From Armatimonadota bacterium (GTDB taxonomy: Bacteria > Bacteroidota > Ignavibacteria > OLB7): a DNA stretch of 64,000 bases. Under the pieces are notes generated by a model, which searched no databases, was not told where the DNA came from, and was given only the letters and a program-made list of their open reading frames with translations. The translations under genes and the position numbers were made by a program. The stretch is taken from assembly GCA_020850315.1 (NCBI GenBank), contig JADZEY010000045.1, forward strand, positions 1-64,000, given 5' to 3'. Shown here one piece after another: positions 16,738 through 24,851 of this stretch. The first letter of the stretch is position 1; each line of letters opens with the position of its first letter.

Positions 16738-17661
16738 ATGCATCAACTACTACGGTATCGCTGGCAGTTACCTGCCCGACCGACAGTCCGCCTTCTTCTT
16801 GCCGCCACAGTGCTGATGGCGGGAGTAGCCACCACAACAGCCCAAGTTGCTGTGGATGGCTTCATGCGTGGTGCTGGTAAAACCAGTGCTTCGGTGTCGT
16901 TCAGTACCGAGAGCTACGATGAGTACTGGCAAGGCACAACCCTCCGTTCCAATCCCAACCTGGGGACAATTTCCACACAGAGCGTTGGGCTTTATGTAGC
17001 TGGCGGAGTCACGGATTACGTGGATGTGGTTCTTAGCCTCCCTTACATCACAACCAAACCAAGCGCAGGGTATTGGCCGCAGCAATCGGGGCTGCAAGAT
17101 TTGGGTGCTGCGGTGAAAGTCCGCCCGCTTGAGCTTGAGGTTCCCGAGGGAAATCTTTCGGTGATTGCAGCTGGCAGCATCACCACACCGATTACCAAGT
17201 ACGTCCCCGATGCCCCGGTTGCCATTGGCCATTACTCCACCAACTTCGACAGCCGTTTGGTGCTTCAGTACACCGCCGATTTTGGCGGATTTGCAACGCT
17301 GCAAGGGGGCTATATCCACCGCTCGAACGTTGATCTGGATCGTGGCTACACCGTTGCCGTCCCTGATGCTGTGGACGTTATCGGCAAAGTTGGCTACTAC
17401 ACCGGCCCATTCTATGTGGACGCTTGGATGCAACGCCAAAACGCGCAAAGTGGGACCAATCTTGGCCCTCTGGCTTCGTTCCCTTCCAATAAGCAATCGT
17501 ACACGAAACTTGGCGCAAGTGCCTACTACGGCCTTCCGTGGGTGGAAAATCTTGGCATATCGGTCGGGTTTGGGACGATTTTGGATGGGATTAACGTCGG
17601 CAAAGCTACACGTATTTCCGGCGGCGTTTCCTACGGCCTGCCAGAATGGGGAGGGATGTAA
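16738..17661 (+). CDS. Outer-membrane beta-barrel-like protein
   Basis: The 307-residue product has a signal sequence ending near residue 38 (LLLAATVLMAGVATTTAQ). The remainder alternates polar and aromatic residues in short beta strands (VGLYVAGGVTDYVDVVLSLPY; GGFATLQGGYIHRSNVDL) and resembles the MetA-pathway/transporter-like barrel family. It ends EWGGM rather than with a classic terminal Phe. The haloperoxidase-like lipoprotein gene follows 92 bp downstream on the same strand, so the two may work together in the envelope. No substrate can be inferred. Confidence 0.65.
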   Translation: MHQLLRYRWQLPARPTVRLLLAATVLMAGVATTTAQVAVDGFMRGAGKTSASVSFSTESYDEYWQGTTLRSNPNLGTISTQSVGLYVAGGVTDYVDVVLSLPYITTKPSAGYWPQQSGLQDLGAAVKVRPLELEVPEGNLSVIAAGSITTPITKYVPDAPVAIGHYSTNFDSRLVLQYTADFGGFATLQGGYIHRSNVDLDRGYTVAVPDAVDVIGKVGYYTGPFYVDAWMQRQNAQSGTNLGPLASFPSNKQSYTKLGASAYYGLPWVENLGISVGFGTILDGINVGKATRISGGVSYGLPEWGGM

Positions 17662-17753
17662 ACGAAGAAGTCATCCAACTCCTTCGTTCCTACTGACCAA
17701 TCGCTAACGACCTTTGCGGCTTGACATCAAAACATCTTTAACCAATTCCCAAC

Positions 17754-19268
17754 ATGAGAACAACATTACGACAACGTGCAGCTGCCGCCGGGCTTGGGCT
17801 GGTAGCGGTGTTTGGCATGGGGCTTTTGGCATCATGCGACAAGATCATTACCGAACCACCAATTCCAACGCTGACCCCCACCAGCAACGACGTTAGCGGC
17901 GGAGCTTGGAAAACCTACATAGTGAATGCCGACTCCATTGTAGGAATGATGGCCCCGCTGGATTCCACCAGCGACACCTACAAGGCAGAACTGAACGATA
18001 TCAAGCAGCTGCAATCGGCACTGACCCCGGAACAGACGGCAGATATTCAGTACTGGAGCGCGGGCGCAGTGCTTCGCTGGAATGAAATTTCACGCAAGCT
18101 GGTGGTGAAGTACAACGTGGCCCCGATTGTTGGAACACCACCAAACCCCAAGGTTCCTTTTGCCCACCCTCCGTTTGCCTCGCGTGCATACGCGCTGCTT
18201 AGCGTGGCCCAGTACGACGCGCTGGTTTGTGCATGGCAAGCCAAATTCAAATATGGCCGCCGCGCTCCGTTCCAAGCTGATGCTGGAATCAAGCAGATTG
18301 TGCCGATCGTCAAGGACTTACCATCGTATCCATCTGAGCACGCCGTGGTTGCACGTGCTTCTGCCGAAGTGCTGAAATACCTATTCCCTGGCGATTCAGC
18401 GCAACTTGAACAGCAAGCTATGAAGCACCTTGACTCCCGTGTCTGGGCTGGCGCAAACGTCCGTAGCGAGATTCTTGCTGCCGACAGCTTGGGGAAAATT
18501 GTTGCAGCGCAAATCATTGCCTACGCAAAAACTGATAACGCCAATAAAGCTGGCGGCACCGCTAGCTACTGGACGAACGCCACAAACTTTACCGACCCCA
18601 AAAAATGGACAAGCCTTGAGCTACCCTTCCGTGGCGGGATGACTCCAGAATGGGGGAACGTCAAACCATGGAATACCCCACCAATTGCAACACTTCGCCC
18701 AGGGCCGCCACCAGACTTTGCTACTGTAGAATTCGACGCTTCTTTGAAAGAGCTAAGCAACATGAGCGACAACCGCACCCGTGAACAATGGCGTATTACC
18801 GACTTCTGGGCCGATGGCGCAGGAACGGAAACACCGCCAGGGCACTGGAACATCATTGCTGAGGATATAATCCGCAAGTATGCACAGAGCGAAATCCGCG
18901 CGGCACGGACAATGGCACTGATGAACACGGCGATCATGGATGGCGGTATTCAGTGCTGGGATGCCAAATACTTTTATATGCTCCCACGCCCGTCGCAGAT
19001 GGATCCCAACATCAAAACAGCAACTGGGATTCCCAACTTCCCCGCATATACTTCGGGACACTCTACCTTCTCGGGAGCAGCGGCTACCGTGCTTAGCTAC
19101 ATCTTCCCCAACGAAAAAACCGTGGTTGAGAACATGGCTATCGAAGCAGCAATGTCGCGGCTGTACGGCTGTATTCACTACCGTTTCGATAACGATACTG
19201 GCGTAGCCTATGGTAACAAGGTTGCCGAGTTTGCCGTGGCCCGCGGCCGCGCCGACGGTTCGCCGTAA
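17754..19268 (+). CDS. Lipoprotein of the vanadium-dependent haloperoxidase / PAP2 phosphatase superfamily
   Basis: The 504-residue product has a lipoprotein signal (GLLASC, Cys at about 28). The C-terminal half carries all three metal/phosphate-site motifs of vanadium haloperoxidases: K-x6-R-P at about 405-413 (KYFYMLPRP), the SGH motif at about 434-436 (AYTSGHST), and S-R-x5-H-x3-D at about 468-479 (SRLYGCIHYRFD). The N-terminal half has a partial copy (LPSYPSEHAVVA) without the third motif, so the protein looks like an internal duplication with one working site, as in bacterial members of this family. It may halogenate using peroxide or act as a phosphatase; the sequence alone cannot decide. 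It follows the barrel gene and ends at a strong terminator. Confidence 0.85.
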   Translation: MRTTLRQRAAAAGLGLVAVFGMGLLASCDKIITEPPIPTLTPTSNDVSGGAWKTYIVNADSIVGMMAPLDSTSDTYKAELNDIKQLQSALTPEQTADIQYWSAGAVLRWNEISRKLVVKYNVAPIVGTPPNPKVPFAHPPFASRAYALLSVAQYDALVCAWQAKFKYGRRAPFQADAGIKQIVPIVKDLPSYPSEHAVVARASAEVLKYLFPGDSAQLEQQAMKHLDSRVWAGANVRSEILAADSLGKIVAAQIIAYAKTDNANKAGGTASYWTNATNFTDPKKWTSLELPFRGGMTPEWGNVKPWNTPPIATLRPGPPPDFATVEFDASLKELSNMSDNRTREQWRITDFWADGAGTETPPGHWNIIAEDIIRKYAQSEIRAARTMALMNTAIMDGGIQCWDAKYFYMLPRPSQMDPNIKTATGIPNFPAYTSGHSTFSGAAATVLSYIFPNEKTVVENMAIEAAMSRLYGCIHYRFDNDTGVAYGNKVAEFAVARGRADGSP

Positions 19269-19311
19269 CGGGGGCTTGCTTCTCAGCAAATCCACGTGGC
19301 CAAAAAACAAT

Positions 19312-19341
19312 GGGGTGGCGCACAATCTGGTGCGTCACCCC
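19312..19341. terminator. Bidirectional terminator
   Basis: A 12-bp stem (19312-19323 with 19330-19341, one G-T pair) with a 6-base loop is followed by ATTATTTTTT on the plus strand and by CATTGTTTTTT on the minus strand. It separates the convergent haloperoxidase-like gene and yebC. Confidence 0.85.
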
Positions 19342-19374
19342 AATTATTTTTTCGCTGCTGTTCTTGCTTGGCGG

Positions 19375-20082
19375 CTACGCCACTGTGTGATAGACTGCCT
19401 GCACGTCGTCATCTTCCTCCAACTTGTCAATCAGTGCCATTACGGCTTCTTCCTGCTCTTCGTTCAATTGCACAGTGGTGGTTGGTATGCGCTGGAATTC
19501 GGCGCTGATAATGTTTATCCCCCGTTCCTCCAACGCCTTGTTCATCGCGCCAAAATCGCTGAACTGGGTGTAGATATAAATGGCATCCTCTTCGGTTTGG
19601 ATATCCTCGGCTCCGTAATCAATCAGTTCCAGCTCCAAATCCTCAAGGCTTACTCCATCGGGCGCGATTTTGAACACCCCTTTGCGGTCGAACATGAAAT
19701 CAAGCGAGCCACTGGTTCCAAGCGATCCACCAGCGCGCGTCAGGAACGAACGGACGTTGGCAACGGTACGGGTTGGGTTGTCGGTGGCGCACTCCACCAC
19801 AATGGCAACGCCGTGCGGACCGTAGCCTTCGTAGGTAAGCTCGTGGAAATCACTGGCCTCGCGCGAGGAAGCACGCTTAATTGCCGACTCCACTTTGTCC
19901 TTGGGCATATTTGCCCCTTTGGCGTTTTGGATGGCAACACGAAGGCGCGCGTTGGTTGTCGGGTCCGGCCCTGATTGCTTCACAGAAATGGCGATCTCGC
20001 GGCCAATTCTGGTGAACATCTTCGACATCTTGTCCCAGCGCTTTTCCTTGCGTGCGCGGCGAAATTCAAATGCTCTGCCCAT
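19375..20082 (-). CDS. yebC: YebC/PmpR/TACO1-family protein
   Basis: Cytoplasmic three-domain protein found in nearly all bacteria; members have been described as transcription regulators and as factors easing translation of proline stretches. The 235-residue length is normal. The N-terminus has the basic first domain (MGRAFEFRRARKEKRWDKMS), then the conserved GPDPTTNARLRVAIQNAK and MPKDKVESAIKRA stretches and the YEGYGPHGVAIVVE motif. The acidic C-terminal tail matches the family. It is monocistronic here, bounded by a terminator downstream. Confidence 0.95.
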   Translation of the reverse strand: MGRAFEFRRARKEKRWDKMSKMFTRIGREIAISVKQSGPDPTTNARLRVAIQNAKGANMPKDKVESAIKRASSREASDFHELTYEGYGPHGVAIVVECATDNPTRTVANVRSFLTRAGGSLGTSGSLDFMFDRKGVFKIAPDGVSLEDLELELIDYGAEDIQTEEDAIYIYTQFSDFGAMNKALEERGINIISAEFQRIPTTTVQLNEEQEEAVMALIDKLEEDDDVQAVYHTVA

Positions 20083-20252
20083 CAGTATCTGATAATGCGG
20101 TGTTGGTTGTTGAATACGTAAGCTGTTGCATTGGCCACAAAGTTATTGCCGACATCGCAATTCCCCCACACCGCCCCCGCCACAGAACGTGAAGAAGATG
20201 TAAAAGCCAGATAATGCCCCACCATGCCCTCTCATGCAGACCGCCCCCCTGA

Positions 20253-23200
20253 CTACCGCACCACCACCACCCGCTGTGTTCGCGTGCCGCGTGGTGTTTG
20301 TAGCAGTAGCTGATAGGCCCCCGAAGGGGTTCCATCAAGCTCTATTCGGATCCGCTCAGTCCGTTCGGCAGCGGTTCCAGCAAGGGTGATGGGAATTGGA
20401 TGGAGCATCTGCTTCCCGCTCATATCCACCAGCAGAAGCTGCCCGCTCAGGCTGCCGATGCCCCGAACGCCAATGGCAACCTCCACCGCATCCCGCACCG
20501 GGTTGCCGGCAACAGGAAGCAACGTTACCGCAACTCCGCCAGCCGTGATCTCCCCTTCCTGAACACCGCTTACCGTGGGGCCGTAGCCGATTAGTGTGAA
20601 GTTGGTTGGGGATTCAAGCCCGTTGTGCGCCACCCGAAGCTGGGCGATATGCCGACGGTCGGCATCGGGGGTGTAGCGGAGCGGCACGGCAAGCGTCTGG
20701 CCCGGCGGCAACGCCAGCGGGGTTATTGACGGGGTGGTGATTGCAAACGCGGCGGCATCGCTGCCAACAATGCTTAAGGCTGTGACCGTTAAAGGATAAT
20801 CCCCGCTGTTGCTGATGCTGAATGTTGAGTCGTTCGCGGCTTGCACTGCTGTCCGTGGGAAGATCAGTGTGTCGCTGGGGGCATCGGCAATTCCGGCAAC
20901 GCCAGTTCCGTACACCGCAAACTGACTGAAGCCTGCCGTGTCGTCATGCAGCAACCGAATGGTGGAAGAATACCGCCGCCGCTCCTGCGGATCGAACCGC
21001 ACACGCAGCTTCAAGCTGGCGCCGGGCGCAACGGTGATGCTTTTTGCACCGGAGTAACGCAGCCGCGCCGAGTCGGCCCCGGTGGTGAGAATATCAGTGA
21101 TCCGCAAGGTGTCGCTGCCATTGTTTTGCAGCACCAGGGTATCCACCAGTGTGGTTGCGCCAATCCTCCGTTCTTTCACATCAATTTCCGTCAACAATTC
21201 CCGCGCTATTGATTGCCCCGCGATTCCGTTCAGCTGGATCCCCAGCGGCGAACCCGGGGCGTTGCTTGCCAACACCAACAGCGCGTTCCGGTTCCCTGTG
21301 GTGACGGTGGGATTGAACCGCAACGTCATCTGGTGCGTTCCCCCTTTGCTGACGGTGAACGGCCCGCCCCCGCTTACCACGCTGAACTCCGCCTGATTAG
21401 CTCCGCTGATTGCCGATGAACTGACGTTTAGCGCGGCAGTGCCCGGGTTGGTGATGGTCACGGTTTGTTCCACTGGCTTGCCGGGTCGGGTAGTCCCGAA
21501 ACTAATGGGGTTTGGCGAAACGCTTAATGCCGCTTGTGGCGATCCAGCGGTGACGGTGGTATAAACTGCGGTCATCCAGATGGTAACGCCCGCGCCGCCG
21601 GGAACGCCATCGGGGAAATTTTTCCAGCCGCTTGCGGTTTTGTAGCTGCTGCGGTTCTGCGTGGGGGTTCCGCCATCGGTCGGGATCACCAACGCCCCCA
21701 AGCTGTTGGTGATGGCAACGTGGAACTCCTCACCAGCACTGAAGTTGACCAGCGCGCCAATCCCCCGCAACCAAATCTCATTTTCTTGATTGGTCATCAG
21801 ATACTTGTAGGGGATCGTCACCGAACCGAGCAGGGCGTTTGGGATTCCTGCCAGGCTTCCCGCTTTGTTGGAATAGACCGACACGGTGAACGATCCGCCC
21901 ACCGGCATCACCGAAGGGGCAAGGAAAAGGAGTTTTATCCCAACCAGCGAGCCGTTGGAAGGGGCGGTAAATCGGCTGGCGTAGCCGGTGACATCAGTTC
22001 CGGCAACCGGCAACTCCAGATAGCTTCCCAGCCCCCCTTGGTAGTGGGCAACATCTGTCACCAGTGTGGATTGGTTGGTAAGAATGGCGATGTTCTTCGT
22101 TGTGTCGCCCGCCTGCACCCTGACCACAGTGAAATCATTCCAATTATCCAACAGCAGATCGGCAGATTCCCCAGGGTTGTTGTACCACTCCATCGCGGTG
22201 TTGGTGTTGATTGGCGTGGAGTAACTGGCAATGGAGGATCCCTGCTTAAACGCCTCAATCACTGGTTCGATCCGCACCGCGTAGTATCCCGGCGGCAGCC
22301 CCGAAATCGTGAATGTTCCGTTGGCCGCCGGGGGATTCTCGAACGCTGGATGCCCGCCGGAGTAGTAGTCAACAATGGTGCTGTAGGCGTTGCCGGTTGC
22401 GGTGTCAACAGCAATCACACAAACGCCGCTCACTTTGGCGTTCCCACCGGTTCGCACTGTCCCAGAGATGAAACCAACGCTGGCCAGATATGCAGGTGTT
22501 GGATACAGAAGTGAGACGGTTGCCACATCTTCTGCTTCCAATGTTTTTTGCTCCAAAGATTCGATGGATGGGTACATGGTGGCATAGCCGGCGTGCATGG
22601 CATTTTGGGCATGGGCAAGCCCAAGGAAATGCCCCGCTTCGTGGGTGATGACCGCTTTAAGGCGATCCTCATCCTCTGCCGATCCGGTCCCGCTCAGGTT
22701 GCCGTTGATAATCACAAACCCTTCGTACAGATCGGTTCCGATCCCAACCGAAGCCGCAAAGCCGTACACCGTGTTTCTTGCGCCAACGCCGATTCGCGAA
22801 TCGGTAATTGAGCCGTCGTGGTCGAACACCACTGGGTTGATCCCATCGTTGAACTGCCCAACGCCGGAGATGTAGGGGTCGGTTGCCGAGGTGACGTTGT
22901 TGGCCAGCGTTCCGCCGTTGATCATCGTTAGCGAAGCGGTGGCCACGTTATCCCACTGCTGGAACGCATAGTCGGCAATGGATTTCCCAACCGCGTTGCT
23001 GAACCGTCCCAACGCCCCCAAATCAGTTTTGTACACAATTGGCAGTGCCGATGCCGGATAGGTGTATGGCGTGGTTCCCGTGGCCCCCAACGGTCCGCCG
23101 GCCGTGGCCACCCCCGCCGAAACAAGGAACAGCAGCCACAGCAAGATTGGGCCCAGAAATGTCGAATGCCGAATGGGAGGGAAGCCCCCCTTATTCACCG

Positions 23201-23297
23201 ACCACTGACCACTAACCACTGACCACTGGCCACTGACCACTGGCCACTGACCACCGACAACCACCCGCCCGCTCCCACGAATAACGCTCTCTTTCAT
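20253..23297 (-). CDS. Matrixin-like secreted metalloprotease with T9SS sorting tail
   Basis: With the ATG at 23297 the product has 1014 residues. It starts immediately after the upstream gene's TGA, behind an excellent GGGAGGGGAG ribosome site. A zincin motif HEAGHFLGLAH lies at 219-229 and fits the HExGHxxGxxH zinc site of metzincins. Residues about 660-900 contain abnormal-spindle-like/choice-of-anchor Ig modules (VEQTVTITNPGTAALNVSS). The last 90 residues form a T9SS C-terminal sorting domain (PVAGNPVRDAVEVAIGV ... SGAYQLLLQTPRG). The signal peptide core is at 48-65 (GPILLWLLFLVSAGVATA), which is late. Residues 12-35 are encoded by a heptamer repeat array (GQWSVVS repeats). An alternative GTG start at 23198, after the array, would give a normal signal peptide. 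An extracellular protease is the likely role; substrates are unknown. Confidence 0.8.
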   Translation of the reverse strand: MKESVIRGSGRVVVGGQWPVVSGQWSVVSGQWSVNKGGFPPIRHSTFLGPILLWLLFLVSAGVATAGGPLGATGTTPYTYPASALPIVYKTDLGALGRFSNAVGKSIADYAFQQWDNVATASLTMINGGTLANNVTSATDPYISGVGQFNDGINPVVFDHDGSITDSRIGVGARNTVYGFAASVGIGTDLYEGFVIINGNLSGTGSAEDEDRLKAVITHEAGHFLGLAHAQNAMHAGYATMYPSIESLEQKTLEAEDVATVSLLYPTPAYLASVGFISGTVRTGGNAKVSGVCVIAVDTATGNAYSTIVDYYSGGHPAFENPPAANGTFTISGLPPGYYAVRIEPVIEAFKQGSSIASYSTPINTNTAMEWYNNPGESADLLLDNWNDFTVVRVQAGDTTKNIAILTNQSTLVTDVAHYQGGLGSYLELPVAGTDVTGYASRFTAPSNGSLVGIKLLFLAPSVMPVGGSFTVSVYSNKAGSLAGIPNALLGSVTIPYKYLMTNQENEIWLRGIGALVNFSAGEEFHVAITNSLGALVIPTDGGTPTQNRSSYKTASGWKNFPDGVPGGAGVTIWMTAVYTTVTAGSPQAALSVSPNPISFGTTRPGKPVEQTVTITNPGTAALNVSSSAISGANQAEFSVVSGGGPFTVSKGGTHQMTLRFNPTVTTGNRNALLVLASNAPGSPLGIQLNGIAGQSIARELLTEIDVKERRIGATTLVDTLVLQNNGSDTLRITDILTTGADSARLRYSGAKSITVAPGASLKLRVRFDPQERRRYSSTIRLLHDDTAGFSQFAVYGTGVAGIADAPSDTLIFPRTAVQAANDSTFSISNSGDYPLTVTALSIVGSDAAAFAITTPSITPLALPPGQTLAVPLRYTPDADRRHIAQLRVAHNGLESPTNFTLIGYGPTVSGVQEGEITAGGVAVTLLPVAGNPVRDAVEVAIGVRGIGSLSGQLLLVDMSGKQMLHPIPITLAGTAAERTERIRIELDGTPSGAYQLLLQTPRGTRTQRVVVVR
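23200..23255. repeat. Eight-unit heptamer array inside a coding region
   Basis: Eight consecutive 7-bp units (GACCACT, with AACCACT, GGCCACT and GACCACC variants) lie between the strong ribosome site/ATG at 23297 and the signal peptide of the metalloprotease gene. Three further degenerate heptamers (AATGTCG type) follow at 23159-23178. Because seven is not a multiple of three, a change of one unit would shift the reading frame. Confidence 0.9.
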
Positions 23298-23298
23298 C

Positions 23299-23862
23299 TC
23301 ACTCCCCTCCCTTTTGAATATCCCGCACCAACGCACTGAATGTGGCCACGGGGATTGAAACGGTTGTTGTTGTTGCGGCAATGCCATGTTTTTTCAGCAA
23401 TGCTGGGATCTGCTTCAGGCTGGCGGCGGTGATACCTGTCACCATTCCATCCTTCACCACCCAAGCCGCTTGTGATAACCCAACCGGGCTGGTAAAGCCA
23501 AGATCACTGACGGGATAGAGCATCACCATCACCCGCTCCCCTTTTTGGAAGTAGCGCAGGTGTGGTATCAGCAGCGTCCGCCCGTTCCAGCGCCCGCCAA
23601 ACTGCTTGATCGTGATGGTCATGGAGTTTGCCCCCTTCACGTTATTCTCCACGCTGAACGTGGTGCGGGTGACGATATCGCCCCGTTCATCCAACCCGCT
23701 GCGCACTTCGGTGACGCGCCCAGCAAAAATCGTTTCGGCAGATCGGATCATCTCCCGTAACTCTATTGTTCGCACCTGCGCTTGTGCGTGTGGTGGGGTG
23801 CTGGCAACGCAGCAAAGCAGTCCCCAGAACAGAAGCCCATACCAGTGGTTCCATTGCCTCAT
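23299..23862 (-). CDS. Small secreted protein coupled to the metalloprotease
   Basis: From the ATG at 23862 the product has 187 residues with a signal peptide (WYGLLFWGLLCCVASTPPHAQ). The mature part begins with VRTIELREMIRSAETIFAGRV and resembles small exported proteins that occur next to matrixin-type proteases; I do not know a named function. Upstream residues in the open frame are Cys- and Arg-rich and unlikely to be translated. Its TGA overlaps the ribosome site of the metalloprotease, whose ATG begins one base later, so the two are translationally coupled. A role as partner or chaperone of the protease is a guess from context only. Confidence 0.65.
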   Translation of the reverse strand: MRQWNHWYGLLFWGLLCCVASTPPHAQAQVRTIELREMIRSAETIFAGRVTEVRSGLDERGDIVTRTTFSVENNVKGANSMTITIKQFGGRWNGRTLLIPHLRYFQKGERVMVMLYPVSDLGFTSPVGLSQAAWVVKDGMVTGITAASLKQIPALLKKHGIAATTTTVSIPVATFSALVRDIQKGGE

Positions 23863-24140
23863 GGCGTAATCGTGTTGTTTGTGTAGCTGAACAGTTGAAA
23901 GGGGCGATAAGATAGGAAGAAGAGCGCGGCACCGGCAACACACGCTGGGCCGCTTCGCATCGTCATCACACACCGATGCAGCCATGCCGAAGGGGTTGCG
24001 TATTTTGGCGGCCAATATCGCTGGAACGCAATCACGCAGCGGAAACCACGGGTGCACGCACTGAAGCAAACCCGGCAGCAACCGCAATCGGCACGTTCGG
24101 CTGCGCGGCCCGTTGATGTACCACAGTTGTAAGAACCACT

Positions 24141-24851
24141 ATGAGAATTTTGGTTATCGAAGATGAGAAGAAGGTTGCAAACTTCGTCATGCAAGGCTTG
24201 CGCGAGGAGAACTACGAGGTGGAGGTGGCCTACGATGGCGAACAAGGATTGGAGAAAGCGTTGGCAGGGGAGTTCGACGGCATGATCCTAGACTTGATGC
24301 TGCCGAAACGGGACGGCATCTCCTTGCTTCGCGAGCTTCGCGGGCGGGGGATTAACACCCCTGTGCTGATCCTGACAGCAAAAGGGACAACGCAGGATAA
24401 GATCGTTGGGCTGGATGCCGGGGCCGATGATTATCTGGCAAAACCATTTCACTTTGAAGAGCTTACCGCCCGCATCCGCTCGCTTCTGCGCCGAAGCGTC
24501 AGCGTGGAAAAAACTACGCAGCTGAAGGTTGGCGATTTGGTGCTGGACACCATCACCCACAAAGCCAAGCGGGGGAACATAGATATTGACCTCACCTCGC
24601 GCGAGTACGACTTGCTGGAGTATCTGATGCGGAACTCCAACCGGATTCTTAGCCGTTCGGTCATCACACAACACGTCTGGAACTACAACTTCGCCACCGA
24701 TTCCAATCTGGTGGATGTGTATATCAACCGTTTGCGGAACAAGGTGGATCCACCGGAACTTCCGCGGCTTATTCGCTCCATTCGCGGCGTGGGCTACATC
24801 ATGCGCGAAGCCGTGCCAGGCAATACTGACTTTCAGGAGGATGAACGGTGA
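24141..24851 (+). CDS. OmpR/PhoB-family response regulator
   Basis: A 236-residue two-domain DNA-binding regulator. The receiver domain has the acidic pocket (IEDEK at 6-10), phospho-acceptor D51 in ILDLMLPKRDG and the conserved lysine in DDYLAKPF. The winged-helix output domain covers about 130-225 (LTSREYDLLEYLMRNSNR; VDVYINRLRNKVD). It overlaps the sensor kinase gene by 4 bases, so the pair is co-translated. Best resemblance is to CopR/CusR-like metal or envelope-stress regulators, but the signal cannot be read from sequence. Confidence 0.93.
   Translation: MRILVIEDEKKVANFVMQGLREENYEVEVAYDGEQGLEKALAGEFDGMILDLMLPKRDGISLLRELRGRGINTPVLILTAKGTTQDKIVGLDAGADDYLAKPFHFEELTARIRSLLRRSVSVEKTTQLKVGDLVLDTITHKAKRGNIDIDLTSREYDLLEYLMRNSNRILSRSVITQHVWNYNFATDSNLVDVYINRLRNKVDPPELPRLIRSIRGVGYIMREAVPGNTDFQEDER

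Noticed and set aside
16768..17496. 242-codon minus-strand open frame
   Set aside because: Lies opposite the signal-peptide-bearing outer-membrane protein and has no family features.
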